Positions 1 through 9,523 are shown, numbered from the stretch's first letter. The stretch is DNA of 64,000 bases from Trypanosoma brucei gambiense DAL972 (GCF_000210295.1 NC_026736.1:186001-250000), one strand, 5' to 3'. A program made the numbers and translations. Notes: generated from the letters alone by a model not told the origin.

Positions 1-2252
1 ATTTTCACGATGACCCAATTTGTCGCGATACAAACAGAACTAGTCACACGTTACTGTTGCCACGGAATGTAGACTATGCCCCCCATACAGAGTACGTATT
101 TAATGGAGGTGGCTTCAATCGGGAAAATAAGATGAGAACTATTGATGAAGAGTTTGTCGATGAGGACGAGCCTGTGTTTGATGGTTGGATGACAGTAAAC
201 TTTGATAACCCCGATGACGCGAAGGATCACGTTGTGTCCTTTCTTGCGTACTTTGTGGAAGATATTCCAGAAGGGACTGAGACTAAGATCGTGAGGAAGG
301 TTTGCATTCGTTATTACACACAGGATAATAGCATATCTGTGCAAGAGGCGAAGCAACAAAACAGTGGTATTGTGCAATCGACCATTCTGTCCCGAAGACA
401 AGTACCGAGAAGAATGGACAACATCAATGATATTGTTATGCTGGAAGACTTCCAAATAGGTGGAACAATTACGTTATTCAGCAGAGAGTATCATATTCTT
501 GACATGGATGCGAGAAGCCGCCTTTATTATAAGAAGGTACTTGGTCAAACAGTGCCAGAACCGTTGCCGTGGCCAATTGAGATTGACAAATTCACTACAA
601 TGCAAGCTCAACTATCCAAAAGCACTCATCGTCTTGCTACATCTGAAGATATGGACCAGAAGCGTGCGATTGAACAACAACTGACTGGTATTTACACGAA
701 GCATCCCACGGAAGATATTCTTACAGCTCAAAACTTCCTTCGTCATAACATAAATGAGCACCTGACATTTTTAGCCCTGTGGGACGATCGCGAAAGTCTT
801 AGTGGCGACCTTCGCTTTGTTGTGATTCGTCTGTATCTAGAAAATAACACTGTGGAGATTATTGAGAGAAGACAAGAAAATTCCGGGCGAATGGGCAGTT
901 CGGTGATTTTGGGCCGTCAGCGGGTTGCTCGCCCCGGTGCGGAAGGGAGCAAAATCCGTTTCCAGGAGCATACGTTTGGTGTTATATTAAAGCGGGACTT
1001 TCTTGTGGCAGAAGACATGAAAGTGGGAGAAACATATCATATTCACGGTCGACCCTATTTTATATACGATGCCGACGAAGCAACACGCCGTTACATGAAG
1101 AACGAACTTGGTATTGAACTCGCACCGTGTGTAGACATAAAGCCTATCCTTGCCTCCGACGAGAAAAAGCCAATAATATTCTTTCCTCCCCCACCAAACG
1201 GCTTTGGGAGCGAACGAGAAAACCGATCAAGTTGGCTAACTTTAAATCCAAGGCCGATGCGCCGTGATGTTGAAAAAATTGAAAAAGAAGAGGGCAGGGT
1301 CATGAATTTTTTGGCGGAGTTGGCCAATCCTTTGGTCCGCGGTGATGAGAAGAGGAGATTTGTTATATCCTTTTTTAGAGAAACTGATGAAATGTCTATT
1401 TATGAAAAACCCGAACGGAACTCAGGTTACCTTGCCGGGAGGTTTCTTGCAAAAGGTGTTTATCGGAAACCAATGCCAGATGGCTCAACTGTTCCCTATA
1501 CGGCAGAGGACTTCCAGGTTGGGAAGGAGATTACAATACTTGAGCGTCCTTTTCGTCTCCTCGATATGAGTGAAGAGACGAAGAGGATACTTACCGTAAC
1601 GGAGCAACTCCCTTCTGAGCAGCGGCTGAAGGAGTTACTTCTTTTATTCAAGCAGCAAATTCAGCTAAAATTTACTCGTGGCTACGAAGCCTACTGTACA
1701 TTGGCTCCTAAGGGAGTATTGGGCTATCGTCAGGTTCGCGAATTCTTAAGGTCGTGTAGCTGTTCTATAACCGAGGACGAAGCACTCCTCCTCGTACACA
1801 ACCTCGTTCCTTCTAGTGCCGGAGTGATTTCATTTAATGAGTTCATGGATTTGGTGAACATAACCTCTTCAGAACATATGGATGAAGCTTCACTGACGGT
1901 GCGCTCTGTAAAGAGCGTAAACATGACAAAAGACGAATCACTGAAGACAGTAGCTATCAAAACAGAGGACGTGAAACGAAGGAAACAGCTTGCAGTTGAG
2001 TTACGCCAAAAGTTGATCCAAAGGAAGGGTTCCGTACAGGAGCAGTTTCGCCTCATTGGTTGCCACAGCGCATCATCCCGGTTAAATCGAGATGTTTTCC
2101 GCCACTCACTGAACGAAGTAATGCACTTTAACGTTCCTAAGACGGACGAGGATATGCTTGTGTCACTCCTTTTCGATGGGAGAGCTGACGAAAACGGCGA
2201 CATAACGTACAAGCAATTCCAAGAATTCCTTGAGGTTCAGGATGATATCTAG
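1..2252 (+). CDS. EFHC1/Rib72-like axonemal DM10 and EF-hand protein (5' end outside window)
   Basis: The frame is open from the left edge (first full codon at base 3), so the N-terminus is missing; about 749 residues are visible. Three DM10 domains can be seen, at about residues 59-172, 251-366 and 433-530 of the visible part. Each shows the family pattern of a YFVED/FFRETD-like strand, a 'NSG' turn and a following DF-x-VG segment. The C-terminus (residues 560-626 and 693-749) carries two EF-hand-like helices; the last has a DENGD-type loop but lacks an acidic first position. Three DM10 domains plus C-terminal EF-hands is the EFHC1/EFHC2/Rib72 architecture. Known members are microtubule inner proteins of ciliary doublet A-tubules, so a flagellar axoneme role is expected. 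A TTG at 57 is not a credible start. Which paralogue this is remains open. Confidence 0.88.
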   Translation, partial: FHDDPICRDTNRTSHTLLLPRNVDYAPHTEYVFNGGGFNRENKMRTIDEEFVDEDEPVFDGWMTVNFDNPDDAKDHVVSFLAYFVEDIPEGTETKIVRKVCIRYYTQDNSISVQEAKQQNSGIVQSTILSRRQVPRRMDNINDIVMLEDFQIGGTITLFSREYHILDMDARSRLYYKKVLGQTVPEPLPWPIEIDKFTTMQAQLSKSTHRLATSEDMDQKRAIEQQLTGIYTKHPTEDILTAQNFLRHNINEHLTFLALWDDRESLSGDLRFVVIRLYLENNTVEIIERRQENSGRMGSSVILGRQRVARPGAEGSKIRFQEHTFGVILKRDFLVAEDMKVGETYHIHGRPYFIYDADEATRRYMKNELGIELAPCVDIKPILASDEKKPIIFFPPPPNGFGSERENRSSWLTLNPRPMRRDVEKIEKEEGRVMNFLAELANPLVRGDEKRRFVISFFRETDEMSIYEKPERNSGYLAGRFLAKGVYRKPMPDGSTVPYTAEDFQVGKEITILERPFRLLDMSEETKRILTVTEQLPSEQRLKELLLLFKQQIQLKFTRGYEAYCTLAPKGVLGYRQVREFLRSCSCSITEDEALLLVHNLVPSSAGVISFNEFMDLVNITSSEHMDEASLTVRSVKSVNMTKDESLKTVAIKTEDVKRRKQLAVELRQKLIQRKGSVQEQFRLIGCHSASSRLNRDVFRHSLNEVMHFNVPKTDEDMLVSLLFDGRADENGDITYKQFQEFLEVQDDI

Positions 2253-2500
2253 ATTTTATTTTTCAAAAATTCTCCATCGTGGATGTGAACAAATACACGA
2301 ATGATATTATGTTTTAAATTTTTATTCATTGATATGTATACTGGTGATGTTAGATTAGCTAGAGAGGAACTGCAACATAGGTAATCGAAACCGATACAGT
2401 AGTTTTTGTATTGAATGTTGGTAGCAGCGGTCGGTTGACTGTTTAATGGCTCAGTTTGTCGCATTTTTGTAATACTTCGTTGGTGCCATAGCTGCCTTAT

Positions 2501-2534
2501 GTTCATTTGTCCTCTCTGCGTGTTGTTTCTTCAG
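2501..2534 (+). promoter_or_regulatory. Predicted spliced-leader acceptor for the release factor gene
   Basis: A pyrimidine-rich tract (2501-2532) ends in AG at 2533-2534, nine bases before the ATG at 2544. It lies inside the longest open frame, whose first ATG is at 2499, and so argues that the upstream 15 codons are not in the mRNA. Confidence 0.6.
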
Positions 2535-2543
2535 ACTAGTTGT

Positions 2544-3878
2544 ATGAGGAATGCCCCATTGCTCTTGTTTGGAGCGGGTGGAACCCTCGGAGGGGTGAAA
2601 AAGATAGCCAGTCCTAAGACTATTCCGTACCACAATTGGGTGCTTTCAGAAAAGTCGAGGGTCCTATTAGACTCTATTCACCATCCTCTAGTCACAGAAT
2701 ACTTTCTTCGACTAAACATGAGGCGTGTGGGGCTTGAACAACAACAAGAGTGCGCTGACTTGGCTTCACTGCACACTAAAGTCGGGGACACTTCTTACAA
2801 TCACGTGATGTGGAATATTCAGTACAGAGATGAACTGGACGTGTCGGAGAGGCTATCAGCCCATTTACTGAAGATTAATGACAACATAAAGTTGAAGGAC
2901 CAACTTCATTCACATGAAACTCTGTCAGACGACGATCGGGATATATTACTCATGGTAGAAGAAGATGTCCGGGAGCTCGTTGAGAAGGTTCGTGACATGG
3001 ATAGTGACGTGAATGCTGTCATGACGCGGCGTCTCAATTTGAGTGATGCTCTGGGATCATGTACCAACACATGGTCGCTTGAGGTTGCTGGAAAGGCTGG
3101 TGGCGAGGAGGCATCTCTATTTGCATCTGAGTTGCTCGAGATGTATAGGGCATACGCAACTGAAATAAGGCATTGGAGCGTTGATGTGGACGGTGGTGAA
3201 GGAGATGGCGAGCCCGTTAGTTCCGGTGGTCCTGCAGTCGGTGGAAATGGAATGAAAATTAAAGTTAAAGGGGAAGGGGTGTACCGCAATCTACGGCATG
3301 AGATTGGGGTTCACAAGGTTCAACGGGTACCCGTTACCGACCAAGATGGAAAGATGCAAACCTCTACAGCTGTGGTTACTCTGATGCCCGTGCTTGACCC
3401 AGTTTCTGTTGATGTTCACGAAAGGGATTGCAACATTGAATTCGTTCGGGGGTCAGGACCAGGGGGTCAGGGAATGCAAAGCAGTTCCAACGCCGTTTGT
3501 TTAACGCATAAACCATCTGGTATATCAGTCAAATGTCACCAGTCCCGGTCGGCTCTTGGAAATAAGGAACTTGCGCTACAGATGGTCGCCCAACAACTGT
3601 TGGTACGTCGTGTAAAGGACCAAAATTCTTCTCTTCATGAGACGTGGTGCAATCAATGGAGCAGTGGAGAGCGATCAGACAAAATGAGGACGTACAATTA
3701 CCCACAAAACCGTGTCACTGATCATCGCCTCGGGAGGGATTACTCCTTGGGAACGTTTTTAGATGGCGGTGCTGGTCTGGTGGGATTGCACGATGACCTT
3801 AACGCAATCGATGATAGGCAACAACTTGTACGAGTGCTTTTGCAACATATTGAGAGCGACTTCAACTGTGTTACGTAA
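2544..3878 (+). CDS. MRF1: Mitochondrial peptide chain release factor 1 (class I)
   Basis: The protein has 444 residues from the ATG at 2544; an in-frame ATG at 2499 is rejected because the splice acceptor falls after it. The ester-hydrolysing GGQ motif (GPGGQG) is at about residue 307. It is followed by the conserved block with HQSRS and NKELA, typical of class I release factors. The decoding-domain tripeptide is Pro263-Val-Thr in the context QRVPVT, i.e. the P-x-T type of RF1 readers of UAA/UAG. The first 30 residues are hydrophobic and basic, compatible with a mitochondrial presequence. Kinetoplastid mitochondria read UGA as tryptophan, so an RF1-type factor alone would suffice for termination there. 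The assignment to RF1 is firm; mitochondrial location is inferred from the N-terminus and the organism. Confidence 0.92.
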   Translation: MRNAPLLLFGAGGTLGGVKKIASPKTIPYHNWVLSEKSRVLLDSIHHPLVTEYFLRLNMRRVGLEQQQECADLASLHTKVGDTSYNHVMWNIQYRDELDVSERLSAHLLKINDNIKLKDQLHSHETLSDDDRDILLMVEEDVRELVEKVRDMDSDVNAVMTRRLNLSDALGSCTNTWSLEVAGKAGGEEASLFASELLEMYRAYATEIRHWSVDVDGGEGDGEPVSSGGPAVGGNGMKIKVKGEGVYRNLRHEIGVHKVQRVPVTDQDGKMQTSTAVVTLMPVLDPVSVDVHERDCNIEFVRGSGPGGQGMQSSSNAVCLTHKPSGISVKCHQSRSALGNKELALQMVAQQLLVRRVKDQNSSLHETWCNQWSSGERSDKMRTYNYPQNRVTDHRLGRDYSLGTFLDGGAGLVGLHDDLNAIDDRQQLVRVLLQHIESDFNCVT

Positions 3879-4152
3879 AGGAAAAAAAGTGACAGAGAGA
3901 AGACGTGGGTGCCTAGTTCTGTCAATCGGTACTGCGATCTTTATTCGAGTGAGCAACCCGTGTTACTCTAAACTGATGTACCTTTTTTCACCCTGCTTGG
4001 AGGTTAATAGTCCGATATAGTTATTGCTGGCTTTTTGTGCACTTTCATCTGCACCCTATTGAGTCTACTTGGAAACTATTAATAGCCAACAACCAGCTGA
4101 GGGATAACGGGTGACGAGTACTGGAACATTACAAGAAGCAACAGTATTTTCG

Positions 4153-4908
4153 ATGGCACAGGAGGGATTGAAAGAGGTAACGGATTCTCCATATTTTCTT
4201 AAGAAGTGGCTTGCCTTTATCGATTACGCAGCCAATGACCTTTTCGGGGGCCCGCGGCCCCTCAAGGCAGCCCATGTCATCAATCTGCAGAAGGGCGGGA
4301 CGCTTTTCTTTTGCTTGTGGTTGATGAAGAAGTCTGGTAACTACTCCGCAACGGCGATAACATATACCGCCCTTCATGGTGGATACGGTCTCTGCTGGTT
4401 ACTGAAAGAGCTTGTTTTCCCAGATCCAAAGTGGCAAAAACACATCACGTTTGCAGGGGCTCTCACCATATTTGCCTCTGTTCTGGGACCCTACTGGTAT
4501 ATTGTATACAATGCAATTATGAGGAAGGCAGAGCGTTCTGAGGGTGCACTCTGCGCAGCAACTCTTGTATACTTAATTGGACTTGTAATGATGATGTGCA
4601 GTGACTGTCAAAAATACTTCGTGTTGAAGAAGAAGAAGGGTCTTATAACTGATGGTTTTTTCTCTCGTATTCGGCATCCTAATTACCTTGGGGAGATGAT
4701 GATCTATGGCACGTTTGGCTTCATCTCGAATCATGTGGGGTCCTTTGGGGTTCTTGCGTGGGTTTGGGTAGGACTGTTTCTCCCTTTCATGATTCAAAAG
4801 GAGGCAAGCATGAGTCGCTACAGTGAATGGAGGGCGTACAAAAGCCGGACTGGTTTCTTGCTACCAAGTGTTCTTCCTCCGAAGCAGAAAACTACAACGG
4901 TAGAATGA
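4153..4908 (+). CDS. Polytopic membrane protein of the ICMT/DUF1295 (steroid-reductase-like) superfamily
   Basis: The protein has 251 residues from the first ATG at 4153; the open frame continues upstream only through a GTG. About six hydrophobic segments span residues 50-230. The C-terminal third carries the signature shared by isoprenylcysteine methyltransferases, phospholipid methyltransferases and DUF1295/sterol-reductase-like enzymes: a soluble KKKKGLITDGFF turn, then RHPNYLGE, and after the next membrane span a QKEASM...Y..W.AYK segment near residue 220. These elements bind the SAM or NADPH cofactor in characterised members. The sequence therefore supports an ER-type membrane methyltransferase or reductase but not a substrate. 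The DUF1295 branch fits better than true ICMT because of the HPNYLGE form. Confidence 0.7.
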   Translation: MAQEGLKEVTDSPYFLKKWLAFIDYAANDLFGGPRPLKAAHVINLQKGGTLFFCLWLMKKSGNYSATAITYTALHGGYGLCWLLKELVFPDPKWQKHITFAGALTIFASVLGPYWYIVYNAIMRKAERSEGALCAATLVYLIGLVMMMCSDCQKYFVLKKKKGLITDGFFSRIRHPNYLGEMMIYGTFGFISNHVGSFGVLAWVWVGLFLPFMIQKEASMSRYSEWRAYKSRTGFLLPSVLPPKQKTTTVE

Positions 4909-5351
4909 TGCAGCGCGAGCATTCGAAGTTAGTTCTTTTCTCCCATCAATATTAGTGGGGCTATGGTTCTATCCCATCTTCAGTGTGGTCGGCTGCGTTT
5001 TTTCCCTTTTATTTGGCGTGCTGTAGCTCGCGAAACCATCACTCCATCATTTGCCGGTTTTCACCCCACTTAGTTTAGGGGACGGAAATTGCTTGTGTTT
5101 CTTAAATTTCTTGGGCGGCTACCTCTCTTCACATCACCAGGCAATGCACGTGTATATTTAACTAAACGCTGTGCTTCACGCGGGGTTACCCCGACCTTAG
5201 AAATTGTGGTTATGTTTTTTCCACCTTCCTTTTGCCCTTCAGGAGTATCAAAGTTAGAGTGTGTTGTGTTGGTGCGACAGTGAAAAGACAAAAATAAAGG
5301 GCAATACACATCTCACAAACCGAGTTAACCGTGTACCAAAGGACGAGCAAG
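4909..5351 (+). other. Intergenic region with trans-splice acceptor
   Basis: No gene is seen. A pyrimidine tract at 5215-5240 (with TTTTTTCCACCTTCC) ends in AG at 5241-5242, giving a leader of about 109 nt for the next gene. A possible palindrome, GGGGTTACCCC, lies at about 5183-5193. Confidence 0.6.
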
Positions 5352-5609
5352 ATGAGCTCACTATTGTCTGCAGCCGACGCGAAAGTTGCGGGGAAGGGTT
5401 ATCCGCCAGCTGACAATTCCAAGACGTACACGGAAGTACCCCGGCACCAGGTGCCTGCTAAGGGACCTATCAGGTCTTTTTTGTCACTCGTTAGCACGGA
5501 GTTCGCCCTTAACACTATGGACACCACAGAGCGAGTTTTTACTGTTTTGCTTTGTGTGGCGTTTATCTCTTTAGTTCTTTGGTTGCTCAACCTTGTCTTT
5601 ATTTCCTAG
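5352..5609 (+). CDS. Small single-span membrane protein, possible small subunit of serine palmitoyltransferase
   Basis: The protein has 85 residues from the ATG at 5352; the frame is open upstream through a GTG at 5331. The N-terminal half is polar and proline-rich. The C-terminal half (about residues 61-83) is one strong transmembrane helix ending almost at the C-terminus. Just before the helix is the segment ALNTMDTTERVF. It can be laid without gaps on the ALYMLEPWERTVF segment that I recall from the animal small SPT subunits, matching A-L, the acidic sixth position and the E-R pair. Size and topology also fit that family. The similarity is short and the call is tentative; a tail-anchored protein of another kind is possible. 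Confidence 0.65.
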   Translation: MSSLLSAADAKVAGKGYPPADNSKTYTEVPRHQVPAKGPIRSFLSLVSTEFALNTMDTTERVFTVLLCVAFISLVLWLLNLVFIS

Positions 5610-6086
5610 CCACGTGGACATTGAAGGAATTTTGGTGGTTGCCGCTCGCCGGGGCGCTGCCTCTGGAGCGGACCCAAACCTGTTGAAGGTCAAGTGTGGC
5701 GTATGTGCGTAGCGAATTGTTCTTGTTATGCCTGTGCATCCCTGGCCGCGTTATCCACTTTTCTTCTGTTACCCATTGCAGTGTAAAAAGATTTGTGCTT
5801 TGCGCTCGGTGCGTATGTATGTCCGCGATTCGTTGGTGTGGTGACTAGCGATGGGTTAATTTTTTACGCTCTTTCTTGTGAAAGGTTACTAGAAGTGCAG
5901 TGTGACCTCTATTCTCCCCCTTTAGTCATCCATTAGGTACATATTGCTTTTGAAAATTGAATCTGCATAGGCTACATTCCCCTCATGATTTCCCCCTTGG
6001 CATATCTCGGCTGGCTTTCCCCTCTGTTGATCTCTCTAAATCCTTTATAATGCTGTTGTTGCGACGCACGTATGTTGATTAGTTAG
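5610..6086 (+). other. Intergenic region with long pyrimidine tract and very late acceptor
   Basis: No gene is seen. A broken pyrimidine tract runs from 5974 to 6045. The first AG after it is at 6081-6082 (another at 6085-6086), immediately before the ATG at 6087. Confidence 0.55.
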
Positions 6087-6725
6087 ATGACGTACTGCCC
6101 CATTACGCGAAAGGAGTTGGAGAGGTACCTTCCGAACTTCGACCCTCTCCTTGACCCGCAAATTGGGGAATGGGTGCTTGTAACCCCGGAGCGTCGCTTT
6201 GCTATCCTTGGTCCACTCTTGCAGTTTGTCCAAGAACATGCGATTAAACCAATCTATCCATTTCTTGACAATAGTGAACCATCATCTGCCCCCGTGACGA
6301 CCTTTAATTTTTACAAAGAAGACTCACCTAAAACACTGGGCGATCCATCTAAGGTGTTCCCCACGCTGAGTGAAGTGTGGCGGAGGTACCGCCGTCGTCG
6401 GTTCCACATTTCTGGCATGGACGAGGATGGAATCGGAGAGGAGGAGGAAAATGATGACACGATACTGTACCTAAATCCACGGGCCCTGTTGCTCACACCG
6501 TGTGCTCCAGCCGTGTTTGGGGGCTCTGATTTTATTGAAGGATTGGATAGGGAAGGTGAGCGGGTGGTGTTCGTAAACTGGAAAACAGGGGAGACTCGCA
6601 CCGATAGCGGAGTGTTGAAACCGGCTCCGATTCCAGCATGGGCAGAAGATGTTGCGGAAAAGGCTGCCATGGAGTGGGAGTCATGGAAGAAATGTGTGAT
6701 TCCTCCCTCATCAACCAGAGAGTGA
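6087..6725 (+). CDS. Unrecognised protein, probably truncated by a frameshift near its end
   Basis: The annotated frame gives 212 residues from the ATG at 6087, directly behind the first acceptor AG (6081-6082). I do not recognise a family. It is soluble, with an arginine-rich stretch (about residues 93-103, WRRYRRRRF), an acidic stretch (residues 112-124), and a C-terminal helix with WAEDVAEKAA. The last residues in this frame (after about residue 201) look less protein-like. The -1 frame from about 6690 to 6937 reads as a well-composed sequence with high G/C at third positions. The natural product is therefore probably about 283 residues, with a C-terminal part encoded in the other frame. 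An assembly error, a strain-specific lesion or a programmed shift cannot be told apart here. Confidence 0.75.
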   Translation: MTYCPITRKELERYLPNFDPLLDPQIGEWVLVTPERRFAILGPLLQFVQEHAIKPIYPFLDNSEPSSAPVTTFNFYKEDSPKTLGDPSKVFPTLSEVWRRYRRRRFHISGMDEDGIGEEEENDDTILYLNPRALLLTPCAPAVFGGSDFIEGLDREGERVVFVNWKTGETRTDSGVLKPAPIPAWAEDVAEKAAMEWESWKKCVIPPSSTRE

Positions 6726-6937
6726 CATGGTGGGACTTCCTCTTCGTGGGGGAAATAACGGAGAATAGGGGAAGGAAGTTGGAGGTGGTACAAGTGCGCT
6801 GGTGCTACCGCGGGAAATGCGTCGGGCCCCACGTGACCGTCAGCCTTGTGAACCACACAGGCGGCGGCGAAGGTCAATGGATGTTGTTTGGGGGTTTGAA
6901 AAAGGTGATCAAAGAAAAGGGTGCTTATTTACATTGA
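6690..6937 (+). pseudogene. Probable out-of-frame C-terminal coding segment of the preceding gene
   Basis: This frame (-1 relative to 6087-6725) is open from before 6638 to TGA at 6935-6937. From 6722 it reads VTWWDFLFVGEI and then about 60 more residues with regular beta-strand-like character and no low complexity. By my count, roughly two thirds of the third codon positions are G or C, as in neighbouring genes and unlike the AT-rich spacers. No ATG, splice acceptor or spacer separates it from the gene before it. I read it as the true C-terminus of that gene, disconnected by a one-base difference somewhere in 6640-6722. Confidence 0.5.
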
Positions 6938-7683
6938 ATGAGGTTCCGTATCGTAGTTGGTCGTGTGGAAGGCGGACGCAAATTTTCTTCCACACCCCAC
7001 TTGCTTTTTTGCACGGGGATTTAAGTGCACATGGAGCGGACTGGCACTGTGTTTGATTTTCCGGAGTTATTCTGTAACCGGTGCCACTATTTGGAATATC
7101 GTAACACGGTAGGTAACATTCTTTTCATTGGCTTTCTTGTATAGTGTTCGGGCCAATAACTTTCTTTGCAGGAAATGTGAACCAAACATTGGCTTCCATT
7201 GGTGGCCCTTGTGGTGGGAGTCTTTGGGAATGGTAATCTTACGCGAGCGTCCAGCCACTTGTTGTCTGCTAATATGGCACTAATATCGACTAACCGGATC
7301 CGAAGCAGCGGTGGGGCTTACTCCATGTGTTCCTGGTGCAGTTTCTGTGGCGTAACGTTGCACTATTTTTTGAAGGGGGTCAAGTTGAGGGATGGCGGCA
7401 AAGGGATGTGATGAACCAAGAACATTTGCTGCTCGCATTGTGTTGTTCCTAATCCGGCGTTGTAATTTCACGTTTATATTTTTTGCGGCGATGGAACTTT
7501 TTTTCTTGATGTCAGGCGTCATGAAAGATTGCTCTGTCGTCCATAGTCTGGTCTGGGAAGCAACTAAGGTGTTCCTGAGGAGCTTTCGTGTTCACTATTC
7601 GGGACAGCTGCACAACATTAGTTCTTGATCTTGTACATGCAACTTTCTTTTTATTTGCAAAAAGCAGACGAAGCCAGAGGGAC
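6938..7683 (+). other. Intergenic region
   Basis: No gene is seen; short open frames here are composed like spacer. A pyrimidine tract at 7641-7657 is followed by AGs at 7663-7664 and 7666-7667, the likely acceptor for the next gene, leaving a leader of about 17 nt. An upstream GTG that extends the next frame to 7588 lies before this acceptor and is rejected. Confidence 0.55.
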
Positions 7684-8877
7684 ATGAGACGCGCTTGTGT
7701 ACATTTTGCCCGAGCCATCAAGGCAACACAAAACCTAACTCATTTGGAGGTCTTCACACAGCTTCAACTAGGTATCCACCCGCCGTTGAGTACTCAGCGT
7801 CAATTCCTTCAACAACACTTTGATGTGGAGATGGAGCGTCGAGGTATAACAGAGACAAAACTCTTAGCTATGGATGGGCACCTCTGTACTCAGCTACTCC
7901 GTCAGTTGTTGTTTGAGCGGTATCTATCAGTTCCGTTTCGTCTTTTCACCTTTGATTTGGAGTTTACGGGGCCGCCTGTGTTTGGACCTGATGGCCCTAC
8001 CGAGGATATCATGGAGTTTGGGTTTTATTCTCCAGCTCATGACAAAGTGTTTTCGTGTCTCGTTCGGCCGAGCAATGGTCGCTGTGTTTCTCCCGAGGTA
8101 ACAACTCTAACGCACATAACTCAGAAGATGCTAGAGGAAGACGGTCTTCCCTTTCGAGATGCTTGGGCAAAGGTGCTTGATTTTCTTAATACACCGGAGC
8201 CCCAGGAGCTCCCCGGTGCTGAGAAGCGGCTGCTTGTGCTCAGTCACGGAGGAAAATTGGCTGACGTTTCCTTGATCAAGTGGACTCTGGAAGCGTCGGA
8301 TATGGAGCTCCCTTCAAACATTATTTTTGGTGACACGTTTCATTTGATTCGCGACGCCCATCGTCGTCGGCCGGTGACATTGGATAAGCACCCACCCACT
8401 TGGGGCCTCAGTGACCTTGTGCAGTGGTTGCGGATACCCCCAACGCTTCCTGCCCACCGCGCAGGTAACGATGCGAAGATGACATGGGACGCCTTGTATC
8501 ACACGCTGGAGCGCTATGGTGACGAGGATTTGACACCGCGTGAACAACTTGTCTCACGGTTCTTTGATGTGGAAGCCAAACAAGTGATGAGTCAAGCCGG
8601 AATACGCAGTCATGCGCAGCCTGATGGGACGTTGGAAAATGATACCAGTTACATGGAAGCTTCTGTTAGCGACTCCCTCGACCTTGACTTTGATGAGATA
8701 TTTACCCCTGACGGAAAGCAGCGACCTGAAGTGTCAGAAGACCGTACGGACGATGTTCCTGACGGTTCGAAAGGAGAGAGTCACAGTGGTGCATCCCGCG
8801 GAAAGGTGCGAAGTGGAAAACGTAACGGTAGGAGCAGTTCCAGCGGCGGGGATCGTGGAGAGGAGTTCATCATTTAG
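7684..8877 (+). CDS. DEDDh-family 3'-5' exonuclease
   Basis: The protein has 397 residues from the ATG at 7684, the first after the predicted acceptor. Exo motif I is DLEFTG (Asp91, Glu93). Motif II is in SHGGKLADVSLI (Asp194). Motif III is HRAGND (His258, Asp263), the H-x4-D spacing that defines the DEDDh subclass (RNase T, polymerase epsilon-type proofreading, TREX). All four metal ligands and the histidine are present, so the enzyme should be active on single-stranded nucleic acid 3' ends. The first 40 residues are basic with few acidic residues, which may indicate mitochondrial import. The tail (residues 330-397) is Ser/Asp/Gly-rich and probably disordered. Substrate is not evident. Confidence 0.85.
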   Translation: MRRACVHFARAIKATQNLTHLEVFTQLQLGIHPPLSTQRQFLQQHFDVEMERRGITETKLLAMDGHLCTQLLRQLLFERYLSVPFRLFTFDLEFTGPPVFGPDGPTEDIMEFGFYSPAHDKVFSCLVRPSNGRCVSPEVTTLTHITQKMLEEDGLPFRDAWAKVLDFLNTPEPQELPGAEKRLLVLSHGGKLADVSLIKWTLEASDMELPSNIIFGDTFHLIRDAHRRRPVTLDKHPPTWGLSDLVQWLRIPPTLPAHRAGNDAKMTWDALYHTLERYGDEDLTPREQLVSRFFDVEAKQVMSQAGIRSHAQPDGTLENDTSYMEASVSDSLDLDFDEIFTPDGKQRPEVSEDRTDDVPDGSKGESHSGASRGKVRSGKRNGRSSSSGGDRGEEFII

Positions 8878-9129
8878 TCTTTTTTTCTGAGTTATCCTTT
8901 CAATGGTTTAAAGTAGATCGTGCTCTGACTCTTATTTTTGCCACCGAGCCGTTTCGGTGTGCCCGAAGGGAGAGTCCTTTAACTTTTGCTCCAGGTTATC
9001 CACGCTGTGGAATTTCTCATGGATTTACATCATCAGCATTCAACGAAGGAGCACGTGACCATTGCTGCCGAGGCGTAACAATATGTCAGGAAAGAAGAGT
9101 ATTGTACAATCATTCATGAAAATAATTAC

Positions 9130-9153
9130 ATATATATATATATATATATATAT
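9130..9153. repeat. TA microsatellite
   Basis: Twelve TA units without interruption in the spacer 5' of IFT38. Confidence 0.95.
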
Positions 9154-9427
9154 GCAGACATTAGTTGGTGCGAAAAACAACGACACACACATATTCACAT
9201 AAGACAGTACAATTCACTCCCAAGGTCTGGTTTTTTGTGCTCTTTTTTCACCAATGTCACCGAACCTTCTGTGCACCGTTTTTTTTTTTTCTGTGATGCA
9301 ATTAATTTTGTACTTAGATAGTAGGGAGTTGCAAAATACAATTCTTGCTGTCAACTCGTTTTGTGGTTTTGTTCCAGACGTACGTATTACAATTCGTTGC
9401 TCATATTGGCGTGAGTCAGGCATAACG

Positions 9428-9455
9428 CCCCCCCCCCCCCCAAAAAAAAAAAAAA
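9428..9455. repeat. C14-A14 double homopolymer
   Basis: Fourteen C followed directly by fourteen A, about 70 nt before the IFT38 start. Length is likely to vary between reads and strains. Confidence 0.9.
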
Positions 9456-9523
9456 GAAGACGATATATTTGTTAGCTTTGCATATAAGGTTAGCATCGGC
9501 TCCACCACGTCGAAACAGTCGAA

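Larger units (their letters stand above)
8878..9523 (+). other. Intergenic region with microsatellite and homopolymers
   Basis: No gene is seen. It holds a TA repeat (9130-9153), a T run near 9280-9291, and a C run directly followed by an A run (9428-9455). The nearest AG before the next ATG is around 9487, with only a weak pyrimidine tract. Confidence 0.6.
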
